Origin: CALBPI01 sp942491885
Lineage (GTDB): Bacteria > Pseudomonadota > Gammaproteobacteria > Steroidobacterales > Woeseiaceae
Reading direction: 5' to 3'
Length of the DNA: 64,000 nucleotides
Assembly: GCA_942491885.1 (NCBI GenBank)
Contig: CALOCQ010000009.1
Location: forward strand, 34,536 to 98,535
A model generated the notes under the pieces. The model saw nothing but the letters and a program-made list of their open reading frames with translations, was not told the DNA's origin and did no database searches. This document shows positions 1 through 10,767 of the stretch, piece after piece (within the stretch, counting starts at the first letter, position 1; each line of letters opens with the position of its first letter). A program made the translations under genes and the position numbers.

Positions 1-1021
1 ATTGCAGCGTGGCGACCAGTTCAAGGCTCGGCAGGAAATACGGCGTCATGATGTCGACCGAACGTTGCGCGGCGCTGACGACGCCTTGAATCGTTTGTGC
101 GAGCGCGTCCATTTCGTCGCTGGGCCCATCGGGAACGACGCGGCAGGCTGCGTCGCCCGCAGGGCTGTCGCCCGATGGCCAGCCTGCGCTGCCTTTTGTT
201 CCGCCCGCAAACTGCCAGTCATTATCGAACGCGTGTGCCAGGTCTTCGACAACACGCCCCGCCAGCGAAAAATGGATATCGGTAATCTTGCGCCGCTTAT
301 TCGCCTGTGCACGATTTTCATCGGCGATATTCATGCCGCCGGTAAATCCGACATCACGATCGACGATCAGCAGTTTGCGGTGGTTTCTCAGGTTGATATG
401 GATGCTCGGCGGAAACAGTTTTGGCGGCATGAAACGACGCACATTGATGCCCTTTTTCCGTAGCAACTTTGACGGGCGCCGCCACGAATACATTTCACCG
501 ATGCCGTCTACAAGAACGCGTGTTTCCACGCCGCGGTTAGCGGCCGCGGCAAGCGCATCGGCGAAGGCCGTGCCCGTGTCGTCGGTCTTGAGGATATAGG
601 TGGCGAGCCACACGCGTTCGGTGGCCGATGCTATTGCATGCAGCATTTCCGGGTAGGTGCCGTCGCCGTTGTGCAGCAGCGTGACCTTATTGCCCGGCAC
701 CAGCGTGCGGCCTGTTACCCGATGGCCGATCGCGTCGAGGCCGGCCCCGGCGTTTTGCACCCTCGGCACGCCGGATCGCGGTGATTCATAGCCGACGCGA
801 AAAAAACCATGACCTTTGCCGCTGGCGCGGCCGCGAACGCGGTTAATGCCGAAGAAAAAATAGAACAGCGGCCCGCCGTAGGGAATAAAAATGCAGGCCA
901 TGATCCAGCCCAATGCGGCGCGCGTGTCGCGTTTGTACAGCAGTGCGTGATACACGGTCCAGGTCGCGAAGCACAGGTGTACAAACGCGAGTAAGGATAT
1001 TTCGAGATAACCAAGAGTCAT
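1..1021 (-). CDS. cls: Cardiolipin synthase (phospholipase D family), C-terminus outside window
   Basis: The minus-strand reading frame starts with ATG at 1021 and stays open for 340 codons to the window edge, so the C-terminal part is missing. Residues 1-60 hold two hydrophobic segments with the conserved IPYGGPLFYFFFG stretch of bacterial cardiolipin synthases. The first phospholipase-D HKD motif (H-R-K-L-L-I-V-D) begins at residue 214, and the frame breaks off inside the second half at MTPYFLPSLELV, before the second HKD. The family makes cardiolipin from two phosphatidylglycerols at the inner membrane; full-length members are about 470-480 residues. Family assignment is firm; which cls paralogue it is cannot be told from this piece. 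Confidence 0.93.
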   Translation of the reverse strand, partial: MTLGYLEISLLAFVHLCFATWTVYHALLYKRDTRAALGWIMACIFIPYGGPLFYFFFGINRVRGRASGKGHGFFRVGYESPRSGVPRVQNAGAGLDAIGHRVTGRTLVPGNKVTLLHNGDGTYPEMLHAIASATERVWLATYILKTDDTGTAFADALAAAANRGVETRVLVDGIGEMYSWRRPSKLLRKKGINVRRFMPPKLFPPSIHINLRNHRKLLIVDRDVGFTGGMNIADENRAQANKRRKITDIHFSLAGRVVEDLAHAFDNDWQFAGGTKGSAGWPSGDSPAGDAACRVVPDGPSDEMDALAQTIQGVVSAAQRSVDIMTPYFLPSLELVATLQ

Positions 1022-1142
1022 GTAGCGATCATGCCAGCTTGCCGGTTTCAGATCAGCTTATGCGCGCGGCCGCTTTCCTCGAAGGTGCCTCGCCCAGCGC
1101 CCGCGGCAAGCGTGCATGCGGTTGAGCGCTTGGCGATGTGCA

Positions 1143-1325
1143 CTAACGGTCGTCGTTATCGTCTGGCGCTGGTTTGTCCTTCCTGAGGCGCCCGGCGTCG
1201 CGCAACGCCTTGCGCAGGATGAACTCCAGTTGGCCATTGACGCTGCGCAGGTCATCGTCCGCCCACTTGCGCAGAGCGTCGAGCAGCGCCGGGTCGGCAC
1301 GCAAGAGAAAAGACGAGCGCGCCAT
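1143..1325 (-). CDS. Arc-type ribbon-helix-helix DNA-binding protein (60 aa)
   Basis: A 60-residue protein that starts MARSSFLLRADPALLDALRKWA and continues SVNGQLEFILRKALRDAG. This is the beta-strand plus two-helix layout of Arc/MetJ-type ribbon-helix-helix repressors, with the family hallmark of an N-terminal strand followed by a helix carrying the NGQ/E turn. A charged tail (KPAPDDNDDR) ends it. It lies 65 bp downstream of the SPFH gene on the same strand and is probably co-transcribed with it. The promoter of that pair contains tandem palindromes, so autoregulation is a reasonable inference. It is also possible that it regulates something elsewhere. Confidence 0.82.
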   Translation of the reverse strand: MARSSFLLRADPALLDALRKWADDDLRSVNGQLEFILRKALRDAGRLRKDKPAPDDNDDR

Positions 1326-1390
1326 GAGCTAGCCGACACCCGGCAATGTCAGGGCGCGTTGCAAGCGGTTGTGATACACCACGCGTTGTC

Positions 1391-2317
1391 CTAGTTGTAT
1401 AGCGAGCCTGTGTTCACAACGGGCTGCGTGTGCTTGTCGCTACACAACACCACCAGCAGGTTGGAGACCATTGCCGCGCGTTTTTCGTCATCGAGATCGA
1501 CGATGCCCTCATCCTTGAGCTGGTCCAGCGCCATGCGCACCATGCCGACCGCGCCCTCGACGATCTTCGTGCGTGCAGCAACGACGGCGTGCGCCTGCTG
1601 GCGCTGCAGCATCGCCGCGGCGATTTCGGCCGCGTAGGCGAGATGGCTGATACGCGCCTCGATGACTTCCACACCGGCCTTGCCGAGTCGCTCCTGAATG
1701 TCCTTCTTCAATTCGTCGCCGACCTTGGTCGTGTTGCCGCGCAAGGTTTCATCGTCGTCGTCTTCGCCATCGTAGGAGTAGCGGCTGGCAAGGTTGCGCA
1801 GCGCGGCTTCGCTTTGTACCGCAACGTAATCCTCGTAGTCGTCCACCTCGAACAGCGCCTCGGCGGTGTCGACGACTTTCCAGACGACAACCGCGGAAAT
1901 TTCAATCGGGTTGCCGTCGCGGTCGTTGACCTTGGATGGCCTGCCGGCGCTGCGCGATCTCTCCTGAACGATCTTGCCGGCCGAGTCTTTCTTTTGCGGT
2001 GTCGTGGTTGAGCCCGTCTCAAAGTTGCGCACGCGGCGGGTGATCTTCTTCTTGGAGAAAAACGGGTTTACCCAGAAGAAGCCGGAGTCGGTGAGCGAGC
2101 CTTTGTAGTCGCCAAACAGCAGCAGCACGCGCGCATCGTTAGGCGCGATTGCCTGGAACCCGAACACGCTCAGCAATGCGACCAGCAGGCAGGCGATCGC
2201 GGCGATCGGGTTAAACGACATAAAGAATCCGACGGCAGTGCCGACGAGTGCCAGCACAATAATGAGCGGCAGCCACCCGGAAATTGCGCGATAGGGTTTT
2301 TCATGGACCATGGTCAT
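1391..2317 (-). CDS. SPFH-domain membrane protein
   Basis: A 308-residue protein with two hydrophobic segments near the N-terminus (about residues 13-50), then an SPFH/band-7 domain. It carries the conserved opening PNDARVLLLFGDYKGSL, an EISAVVVWKVVDTAEALFEVDDYEDYV strand region (shown here in pieces), and the family GVEVIEARISHLAYAAEIA/AMLQRQQAHA helix, where stomatin-like proteins oligomerise. SPFH proteins form membrane-anchored ring assemblies that organise membrane microdomains or cage proteases; the client of this one is unknown. A strong Shine-Dalgarno (GAGGAG) precedes ATG 2317. It is followed by a ribbon-helix-helix gene, probably in one operon. Confidence 0.92.
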   Translation of the reverse strand: MTMVHEKPYRAISGWLPLIIVLALVGTAVGFFMSFNPIAAIACLLVALLSVFGFQAIAPNDARVLLLFGDYKGSLTDSGFFWVNPFFSKKKITRRVRNFETGSTTTPQKKDSAGKIVQERSRSAGRPSKVNDRDGNPIEISAVVVWKVVDTAEALFEVDDYEDYVAVQSEAALRNLASRYSYDGEDDDDETLRGNTTKVGDELKKDIQERLGKAGVEVIEARISHLAYAAEIAAAMLQRQQAHAVVAARTKIVEGAVGMVRMALDQLKDEGIVDLDDEKRAAMVSNLLVVLCSDKHTQPVVNTGSLYN

Positions 2318-2355
2318 AGCGGTCTCCTCACTGAGAATATATCTTTTTGATTGCT

Positions 2356-2380
2356 AAGTGATATCACTTTGATATATATC
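2356..2380. promoter_or_regulatory. Tandem palindromic operator over the SPFH promoter
   Basis: Two perfect palindromes lie side by side: AAGTGATATCACTT (2356-2369), which covers the -10, and GATATATATC (2371-2380), which fills the spacer. Both share a GATAT/ATATC core. The position fits a repressor site; the ribbon-helix-helix protein encoded two genes downstream is the obvious candidate, but nothing in the sequence proves it. Confidence 0.55.
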
Positions 2381-2386
2381 TGTCAA
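2358..2386 (-). promoter_or_regulatory. Sigma-70-type promoter of the SPFH/RHH pair
   Basis: On the minus strand a perfect -35 TTGACA (2381-2386) is followed by exactly 17 bp and a -10-like TATCAC (2358-2363). Transcription would start about 30 bp before the SPFH start codon. The spacer and -10 are occupied by palindromes (see next entry), so this is probably a repressed promoter. Confidence 0.7.
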
Positions 2387-2401
2387 TGATTACCGCCCGC
2401 G

Positions 2402-4348
2402 TCAGCCGCCTCGCACCTGCCTGACCTCGTGGATCGCCGTGTCGCTGATGATTTGCTGTTCGTCATAACGGTAGGCTACTTCACCGACCGCATAGAACAC
2501 CGCATCGCGGCCGTCAGATTTGGCCGCATACAGCGCCCGGTCGGCCTCTTTGCGGGCCCGGCTTGGCTCGGAAACCTCGCCACCGGCGACACCTGCGACG
2601 CCGACACTGACCGTTACGAATCCGTGGCTTGAGTCCGGATGGCTGATGTTGAGGTCGCGGATGGCACAGCGCATGCGCTCGGCCACAATGACCGCCGAGG
2701 CGATGCGGGTTGCGCCCAGCACCGCGATAAACTCCTCGCCGCCGAAGCGGGCAACCAGATCAAGCGGTCGCTGCGCGCATGATTCCAGCGCCTCGGCCAC
2801 CTGTTTGAGGCAGACGTCACCGGCTTCGTGGCCGAACCTGTCGTTGTATTGCTTGAAGAAATCGATATCGATCATGACGGTGGCGATAGGTGTCTTCTCG
2901 CGCTCACACAAGCGCCGGATGCGTGCATCGAAAGTGTCATAGCCGCGCCGGTTGGCGATCCCGGTTAGCCCATCCCGCCGGCTGAGGTCTTCGAGGCGAT
3001 CGTTGGCTTCCTGCAATTCCCGCGTGCGCGCAGAAATCTCCGACTCTTTCTCGCTAATAACGCGTTCCAGCTGGTCGGTGAGGTGGGCGCCGCGCGACAA
3101 CGACTGTGTGAGTCGTTCGTGCGTCGCGCGCAGGTGCTGGGAGCGACTGCGCATGTGGTCGAGTACCGGAATAAACTCGGCCGGCGTGTCGATCGGGATC
3201 TCGAAGTTGGCGCCGCTGCCCTCCAGCGTGAAAGCGTCGATCGATTCATTGAGGTTGTCCAGCGCTGAGGTCACGCGTCGCGCGCCGATCGTTGCCAGGC
3301 CTATTCCGATAGCGGCGGCAAACAGCATTAGCAGTGCGGCGAGCCGGTAATCCTTGCTGGTTTGCATTTGTACGGCACTGGCCGGTACGCGGATGATGAC
3401 GCGCCAGCCATTCCCGGACCTTGCTTGTGCCGCGACAAAATCAGCGGTCTCAAATACGTTCTCCGTGACGTTGTCCGCGTATGCAGTGACGCCCGTCCGA
3501 TGCATGCTGCCGGCAAGTGATTCGAGGATGCCGAAGTCGCCTTTCGGGCTCGCGAAAATCACGCGCTCCTTTTCATCGAGGATCAGCATGACCGCGTCGT
3601 CAAGGAGCGCGACGTTCTTCTCGATGCGTGCGAATGCGCGCAGATTCAGAGAGCCCTCAAGAATGCCGAAACGCTCACCCGCGCTGTTTTCGAGCGGCGC
3701 GCTCACCGCAACGATCGGATCATCGCCGAGTCCGCGGCCACGGAAAACATCGGACACGAATGCGGTGCCGGTCGCCATCGGCTGCTTGAAATACGGCCGA
3801 TCAGCGACATTCTGCCCGTTCAGCTCGGAAACCGCCGCGGGTTTGCCGTTGAGCAACACGGTAGCGGTCCGTATGTCGCCAGTTTGATCCGCCGTGAGCA
3901 TCGTCAGGAAGTCCTGATAAATGTCGTGGTACATAGTCAGCCAGCGGAACATGGTGTCGTCGCTTGGATTCTGATGTGCCGAGATGACGCCTGCGGCGCT
4001 GGTCACCGCCGCTATGTGCTTATCGATAAAAAGGTCGACTTCGTTCGCGGCAACGGTAGCGCTGTCAGCGAGACGGGACGCAATCTGCTCATAGCGTGCA
4101 TTGGCAGATCGCTCAGCGAGTACGATTGCGGTCGTTAACGCCGGCAGAATGCCGACCAGAGACGTTGTGATCAGCAGGCTGCTGCGCAGGCTGCGCCCGG
4201 CGAACGCGCGCGCGAACGCCGTGCGCATGCGGGGCGCGACGTAAACAAGTGTGACCAGTGCAACAAGGCCAAGGAATGCGATGACCCAGGCAAACTGCAG
4301 CACGAGCTGCCAACCGAGGGCTCCAACGGTATCGTTATATTCAAACAT
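2402..4348 (-). CDS. Membrane diguanylate cyclase with Cache sensor (GGDEF)
   Basis: A 648-residue signalling protein that makes cyclic di-GMP from two GTP. It has N-terminal membrane segments (about residues 15-35 and 55-80), a large periplasmic double-Cache-type sensor (about 85-335), a second membrane anchor near LLMLFAAAIGIGLATIG, a linker with a predicted coiled coil (ERVISEKESEISARTREL), and a C-terminal GGDEF domain with DRLEDLSRRDGLTGIANRRG and the active-site GGEEF near residue 533. The inhibitory I-site RxxD (RPLD) sits exactly five residues before GGEEF, so product inhibition should be intact. No EAL domain follows. A good Shine-Dalgarno (AGGAAGAG) precedes ATG 4348. Confidence 0.95.
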   Translation of the reverse strand: MFEYNDTVGALGWQLVLQFAWVIAFLGLVALVTLVYVAPRMRTAFARAFAGRSLRSSLLITTSLVGILPALTTAIVLAERSANARYEQIASRLADSATVAANEVDLFIDKHIAAVTSAAGVISAHQNPSDDTMFRWLTMYHDIYQDFLTMLTADQTGDIRTATVLLNGKPAAVSELNGQNVADRPYFKQPMATGTAFVSDVFRGRGLGDDPIVAVSAPLENSAGERFGILEGSLNLRAFARIEKNVALLDDAVMLILDEKERVIFASPKGDFGILESLAGSMHRTGVTAYADNVTENVFETADFVAAQARSGNGWRVIIRVPASAVQMQTSKDYRLAALLMLFAAAIGIGLATIGARRVTSALDNLNESIDAFTLEGSGANFEIPIDTPAEFIPVLDHMRSRSQHLRATHERLTQSLSRGAHLTDQLERVISEKESEISARTRELQEANDRLEDLSRRDGLTGIANRRGYDTFDARIRRLCEREKTPIATVMIDIDFFKQYNDRFGHEAGDVCLKQVAEALESCAQRPLDLVARFGGEEFIAVLGATRIASAVIVAERMRCAIRDLNISHPDSSHGFVTVSVGVAGVAGGEVSEPSRARKEADRALYAAKSDGRDAVFYAVGEVAYRYDEQQIISDTAIHEVRQVRGG

Positions 4349-4582
4349 GTCTCTTCCTGATCACTGTGTATCGGCGGGCAAATCGAGGGCTTTAGGCCAG
4401 AAATGCGAATGGCGCGCTATTCAGGCCACAGACATACTGGTATGAATACGCCCTCTTGGTGGATCTGAGCGAACCATTGCTGCGGTTCGTTTGTCGTAGT
4501 TATGCGGTTCGTGGTTTCGACGACCGTGGCTCAGGCGCGATTCAGACATGCCGGTTTATTTGCCGATGGCAAAGGGAAGAAA
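4349..4582. other. Intergenic region between divergent genes, no gene seen
   Basis: This stretch separates the diguanylate cyclase start from the lipoprotein start. It should carry both promoters, but I see no clear -35/-10 pair, palindrome or hairpin. The plus-strand frame upstream of the lipoprotein start is open but lacks a ribosome-binding site. Confidence 0.5.
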
Positions 4583-5005
4583 ATGGAATTCGTAAAATTT
4601 CGTCGTGTATTGGCCTTGGCACTTGCCGGATTATTCCTGTCCGGCTGCCGCGACCAGACGGTTATTTTTGAGCCTGCCTGCATCGCTTTTTCCGGCGATC
4701 GCATCACGATCACCGCAGATCAGTACATTTGGGATCGTTTTACCGACGCCCGCAGCGTCGGCGACGACGGTCAGCTTGTCGACCCGTATCCCGATTACCC
4801 GAAAACCGGGCCTGTGGTCCGCGCTGGCAAGCAGCTGACGTTTGCGGATGGCGCCGGCGCCACCATCGCGATTTTTCATATTCATGAGCAGGACGGCATC
4901 CGCTACCTGCTGCGCGACGAAGAATATAAACGCGTCGCGAGCGGCGGTGCGCTGGCCGAGTGCGCGCTGCGACAGCGCGAAGAAACGGCCAAAAATGAGA
5001 GCTGA
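4583..5005 (+). CDS. Small putative lipoprotein of unknown function
   Basis: I chose ATG 4583 because a purine-rich AAAGGGAAGAAA lies just before it and the protein then opens with a classical lipoprotein signal (MEFVKFRRVLALALAGLFLSGC, lipobox L-S-G-C, Cys22). The frame is open further upstream to 4502, without a ribosome-binding site. The 140-residue product has a beta-rich middle (SGDRITITADQYIWDRFTD ... GATIAIFHIHEQDGIRYLLRD) and a short charged C-terminus. I do not recognise the family. The next gene downstream on the same strand, 106 bp away, is a secreted metalloprotease, but the gap is long enough for a separate promoter. Confidence 0.72.
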   Translation: MEFVKFRRVLALALAGLFLSGCRDQTVIFEPACIAFSGDRITITADQYIWDRFTDARSVGDDGQLVDPYPDYPKTGPVVRAGKQLTFADGAGATIAIFHIHEQDGIRYLLRDEEYKRVASGGALAECALRQREETAKNES

Positions 5006-5111
5006 CGCACATTTTCGCCACTTGTCGGCAAATAGTGACGTTTAATCGGTGGTTTTTGGGCTGGCTGGTCGCTAGCGTAACGTCAGACCTAGATCTTTAT
5101 TTGGAGCGAAC

Positions 5112-7112
5112 ATGTCTTTGTTGAAACCACGCCTGCTATCCCTGCTGGTCGTCCTGCTACCCGCCGCGGGGCTGGCGCAGCAGGATGTCCGTGTGGCCTA
5201 CAGCGAGCCTGTTCGCTTCATCGCCGAACAAGATGACGGCACCGGACTGAACGAGAGTTCCCGCGTTGCGCCGACCCTGCGCTTCAACGCACTTGATCGT
5301 CGCTTCGATCTATCGCTGACCTCGAACATGGCTATTTTTTCGCCCGAGCTGCGTGAGCGGGCGGGCGACCAGGTTGTTGCCTACCGCGGTGAGCTCGATG
5401 GCGTGCCGGGCTCCTGGGTGCGCGTGGTGATGGCGAATGGCGTTGCACAGGGTGTCATCTGGGACGGGCGTGAGATGTTCGCAATGGAACCGGCCGACGA
5501 GGGCGGGTCGATTATTTTTCGCCTGAGTGACCTGATCATCGCGCCGGGCACCTTGAGCTGCGGCAAAGCCGGCAGTGTCGTCCGCACAGGCCAACAGTTG
5601 CTGAACAGGATCACTGATGAGGTGCGCCCATCGGTAGCCGAGGCGCAGGGCGCCACGCTCGAGTTGGAAGTCGGCATGGTCAGTGATTACGAGTTCAGCC
5701 AGGAGTACTCCGTGTTTGGCCCCGAGGCCGCTATCTTTGCGCGCATGAACAATGTCGACGGCATTTTCAGCCGGCAGATCGGCGTGCAGCTGACATTGAC
5801 CCAGGTCGACATATTTGATGTTGAGGCGGACCCGTTCACCGATCAGGACGTCGCGGGTGACTTGCTGGATGAAGTCTCGGATTATCGTCGCAACAATCCC
5901 GAGCAGGAGGCGGCCGGACTCACGCATCTTTTTACCGGACGTGATCTGGCCACAACAACAGCCGGCATCGCCTACGTTGGCGCCTTGTGCAGCCGCAGCT
6001 TCGGTGTCGGTCTGACACAGGCGACACGCAATGTGACCACGGACTCGCTGATCGCGGCGCATGAGTTTGGTCACAATTTCGGTGCCCGGCATGACGGCGA
6101 AGATGGCAGTGGCTGCGAGAGCTTCCCTGAGACCTTCCTGATGGCGCCATCGGTTAATGGCAACGATGAATTTTCGTCCTGTAGCCTCGACGCAATAGCG
6201 ATCGAACTTGCCAGTGCCAGCTGTGTCTCGGCCTTATCGACGAGCGATGTTGTGGTATCTGCTCCCGCAGGCGTGGGGCAAGCGCTGATGGGCGAATCCG
6301 GCACGGTCGAATTTGAGGTCGGCAGCGTCGGCAGCACTCCGGCAAACAATGTGACACTCGACATACAGGTTGCGAGTGGCGGGGTTTTCGACAGTATTAC
6401 CGTAACGTCCGGCAGTTGCACAGACGTCGCGGGTGGTGCGCAATGCAGTCTGGGCAGTCTCGCCACCGGGACTGTTGTTGATGTTACCGTCGCGGCAACC
6501 AAAGACTTGCCGGGCCTCCTCGACATCGATGCCGTCGTAACGGCAGACAACGAAGACTTTACGAATAATAACGAAGTTTCCGGCAGAATTAACTTTGACC
6601 CGATTGCCGATGTGCAGGTGACGACAGCAGATGGCAGTTTCGCAGCGAATAATGGCGCCGCACTCTTTGCGGATATCGAAAATTTGAGCAATCAGCGCTC
6701 GAGTCTTCTCGTGATCAGTGTGCAGCCTGCCGCTGGCTTGCTACTAAATACTGCCGAATGGTCGCGTGGCAATTGCACCGTCACTGACAACGCAGCCGAG
6801 TGCGAGCCGATCGGTCTGGATGGTGGCGCGAGCGCATCGCTGCGATTGGCCTTCAGCGGTCAGAGCCAGGGCGACTTCGGCTATACCGTTAGCGCGGCTT
6901 CGCCGACCTTCGACCCGGACCAGGCTAACAATGCTGCAACGGGGCAGCTCAGCGTAACGGCGCCAGCGCCGCCGACAACGACGCCTCCTGCACCGCCGGT
7001 CGATTCGGGCGGTGGCGGTGGTGGTTCGGCTGATTGGTGGCTGCTGGCCTGGTTGGCCGGTCTTCTACTGGTTGTGAACAGGCCCGCGATGAGGCTTCGC
7101 GCCAAGGTTTGA
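5112..7112 (+). CDS. Secreted reprolysin-like zinc metalloprotease with Gly-rich CTERM anchor
   Basis: A 666-residue exported protein with a signal peptide (first about 22 residues, cut near GLAQ). A propeptide-like region is followed by a metzincin catalytic domain with the full zinc motif H-E-F-G-H-N-F-G-A-R-H-D at residues 317-328 (ligands His317, His321, His327; general base Glu318). A downstream Met (FLMAPS) is a candidate Met-turn. Residues about 370-620 form two CARDB/DUF11-like beta-sandwich repeats with paired cysteines. A proline-rich linker leads to a GGGGGG stretch, one hydrophobic helix and an R-x-K tail: a GlyGly-CTERM-type sorting signal, normally processed by a rhombosortase. 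Likely role: extracellular or cell-surface protein degradation. A bidirectional terminator follows. Confidence 0.9.
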   Translation: MSLLKPRLLSLLVVLLPAAGLAQQDVRVAYSEPVRFIAEQDDGTGLNESSRVAPTLRFNALDRRFDLSLTSNMAIFSPELRERAGDQVVAYRGELDGVPGSWVRVVMANGVAQGVIWDGREMFAMEPADEGGSIIFRLSDLIIAPGTLSCGKAGSVVRTGQQLLNRITDEVRPSVAEAQGATLELEVGMVSDYEFSQEYSVFGPEAAIFARMNNVDGIFSRQIGVQLTLTQVDIFDVEADPFTDQDVAGDLLDEVSDYRRNNPEQEAAGLTHLFTGRDLATTTAGIAYVGALCSRSFGVGLTQATRNVTTDSLIAAHEFGHNFGARHDGEDGSGCESFPETFLMAPSVNGNDEFSSCSLDAIAIELASASCVSALSTSDVVVSAPAGVGQALMGESGTVEFEVGSVGSTPANNVTLDIQVASGGVFDSITVTSGSCTDVAGGAQCSLGSLATGTVVDVTVAATKDLPGLLDIDAVVTADNEDFTNNNEVSGRINFDPIADVQVTTADGSFAANNGAALFADIENLSNQRSSLLVISVQPAAGLLLNTAEWSRGNCTVTDNAAECEPIGLDGGASASLRLAFSGQSQGDFGYTVSAASPTFDPDQANNAATGQLSVTAPAPPTTTPPAPPVDSGGGGGGSADWWLLAWLAGLLLVVNRPAMRLRAKV

Positions 7113-7160
7113 TGTTTCGGGGTGCAGCCTGTAGCGGCTTGCGCACACACTATCGCCATA

Positions 7161-7199
7161 AAAAAAGCCGACCCGGTTAGCCCGGATCGGCTTTTTTTT
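7161..7199. terminator. Bidirectional rho-independent terminator
   Basis: A-tract, then stem GCCGACCCGG / CCGGATCGGC with one mismatch and a short TTAGC loop, then a T8 tract. It lies between the convergent metalloprotease and EF-G genes and can act in both directions because A- and T-tracts flank it. Confidence 0.88.
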
Positions 7200-7218
7200 G
7201 CTGCGCATGTGCTGCGAA

Positions 7219-9303
<2,085 letters not shown>

Positions 9304-9717
9304 GGTCTTGTCTCTGGCCTTAATTGCTCATGTACAAAGCCCTGATCGCGCCTCGTCGGTGCGACCCGAGCTGTGTACTCAATGGTTTCTGCATGCCGGG
9401 AATTACCCTTTCGGCCGGCCCCGTCGAAGGGCCATAGCGCCGGCGCCATGCAATATGGGCGGCAAGGATACCAGCGCAACAACCTGTTGACACCTTTAAT
9501 AGGTGCAAAAATGCCAAATTAAAGGGGTTTGAGGCCGATTTAGGCGTTCGCAGGCCCGATTCAGCGGTTTCTGATCCGCCAAGGTGCCGCCGCGTCGCGC
9601 TCAACCTATTGCCAGTCTGACATAAGCCGCAAGAATTTCCGGACCGCGGTCAACCGAAGTCAGCGCGCTGCGTTTTAGTACCCGGTAACAGAATTTCATG
9701 GCTACTGGAGACCGAAT
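9304..9717. other. 414-bp non-coding region with a small palindrome
   Basis: No credible gene is seen. A TTGACA (9487-9492) is overlapped by a CACCT-TTAAT-AGGTG palindrome (9491-9505), a possible operator. Further on, two imperfect direct repeats (AGGCCGATTTAGGCG and AGGCCCGATTCAGCG, about 9532-9565) occur. The region should hold the promoters of the divergent EF-G and repeat-protein genes. A regulatory RNA cannot be excluded, but nothing marks one. Confidence 0.45.
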
Positions 9718-10347
9718 ATGAAAACGCTAAATCCTGTCAGGCAAATCCGCACGGCACTGTTGATCGCCGGCGTCGCGCTGGCCAGCGGCGTTGCTATCGC
9801 CGACGAAGCCCCGCGTGCAGGCGATCGCCTGGATGCCCGGGGTGATCGCATCGAGGAGCGTCGCGATGACCGTGGTGATCGTATCGATGCGCGCCTGGAT
9901 AACAAGGGCGACCGGATCAACGACCGCCTGGATAACAAAGGTGACCGCATTGATGAGCGGCTTGATAACAAAGGCGACAGGATCGACGATCGCCTGGATA
10001 ATCGCGGCGATAATATCAATGACCGCTTAGATAAGCGCTCAGACCGTGCCGCTGACGCAGGCTTCGATGGTCGCGCCGAACGGCTCGACAGCAAGGGTGA
10101 TCGTATCGACCAGCGCCTCGACACGCGGGGTGATCGGGCAGATCGCCGTCTGGATAATCGCGGTGACCGTGCAAATAGTCGCTTGGACCAACGTGGTGAT
10201 CGCGCCGACAGTCGTTTGGACAGGCGAGGTGACCTTGCTGACAACCGGCTCGATCGCAGTGGTGCACGTGCAAACAACCGGCTCGATACACGAGCACATC
10301 AGGCGGATAGGCGTCAGGTCAAACGCACGCAACGTCGCGGCAAATAA
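9718..10347 (+). CDS. Exported 11-residue (hendecad) repeat protein
   Basis: A 209-residue protein with a signal peptide (about residues 1-29, cleavage near AIADEA). The rest is almost entirely an 11-residue repeat with consensus R-L-D-N-x-G-D-R-I-D-x, running for about 14 copies. It is interrupted once in the middle by a five-residue shift (RSDRAADAGFDGRAE). The repeat is built almost only from Arg, Asp, Asn, Gly and Leu/Ile. It is extremely charged, and Leu/Ile occupy two positions per repeat, as in right-handed hendecad coiled coils or fibrous periplasmic proteins. The function is unknown. A GGAG ribosome-binding site precedes the start. Confidence 0.87.
   Translation: MKTLNPVRQIRTALLIAGVALASGVAIADEAPRAGDRLDARGDRIEERRDDRGDRIDARLDNKGDRINDRLDNKGDRIDERLDNKGDRIDDRLDNRGDNINDRLDKRSDRAADAGFDGRAERLDSKGDRIDQRLDTRGDRADRRLDNRGDRANSRLDQRGDRADSRLDRRGDLADNRLDRSGARANNRLDTRAHQADRRQVKRTQRRGK
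9812..10320 (+). repeat. 33-bp tandem coding repeat
   Basis: The DNA underlying the hendecad protein is a degenerate 33-bp tandem array with core CGCCTGGATAACAAAGGTGA-type units. Units in the first half (9885-10015) are the most alike, which suggests recent expansion there; the second half has drifted. Expect copy-number variation between strains. Confidence 0.8.
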
Positions 10348-10467
10348 GTCCACCGTGTAATCCCCCGTCGCGGGGCATTCGGGCCGCCGCCCGCATGCCC
10401 CGCATTTCGTTGCGGTTCGGCGTAAGATGGAGCCTGTGACGACTGGCCCGCAACGACGAGGATTGAC

Positions 10468-10758
10468 ATGAAAATCAAACTGGAATTCGACCTGACGCCT
10501 AAAGAGTTTCGTGAAAGCCTGGGTATGCCCGATGTATCGGCGCTGCAAAACAAGGCTATCGAGTTAATGAAATCGAGCATGCCGAAAGACATGAAAGCGG
10601 TCGATATGCCGAAGATCGTCGAGGGCTGGATGAGTCAGGGCTTGTCGACGTCGCGTCAGATGCAACAAATGTTTACGTCGTTCATTGGCGGTCAGGCCGA
10701 CAAGCCGGCGGCAGCCAGCAAGAAGAAAGCAACGAAGCGGGCGGCGACTAAAGAATAG
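10468..10758 (+). CDS. DUF6489-like small protein
   Basis: A 96-residue protein beginning MKIKLEFDLTPKEFRESLGMPDV, then an amphipathic helical middle with LMKSSMPKDMKAVDMPKIVEGW, ending in a lysine/alanine-rich tail (KKKATKRAATKE). The opening strand followed by TP-x-E and GMPDV matches the DUF6489 family as I remember it; no biochemical role is known for it. GACGAGGATTGAC provides the ribosome-binding site. It faces the XRE regulator gene with only 9 bp between their stops. Confidence 0.75.
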   Translation: MKIKLEFDLTPKEFRESLGMPDVSALQNKAIELMKSSMPKDMKAVDMPKIVEGWMSQGLSTSRQMQQMFTSFIGGQADKPAAASKKKATKRAATKE

Positions 10759-10767
10759 GGCGCTTGT

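Noticed and set aside
9500..9525. TTGGCATTTTTGCA on the minus strand upstream of the EF-G gene as a sigma-54 promoter
   Set aside because: GG and GC are only 7 bp apart; RpoN needs 10.
9812..10320. Regular repeats that might be a CRISPR array
   Set aside because: The 33-bp units are contiguous, without spacers, in frame, and encode the hendecad protein.
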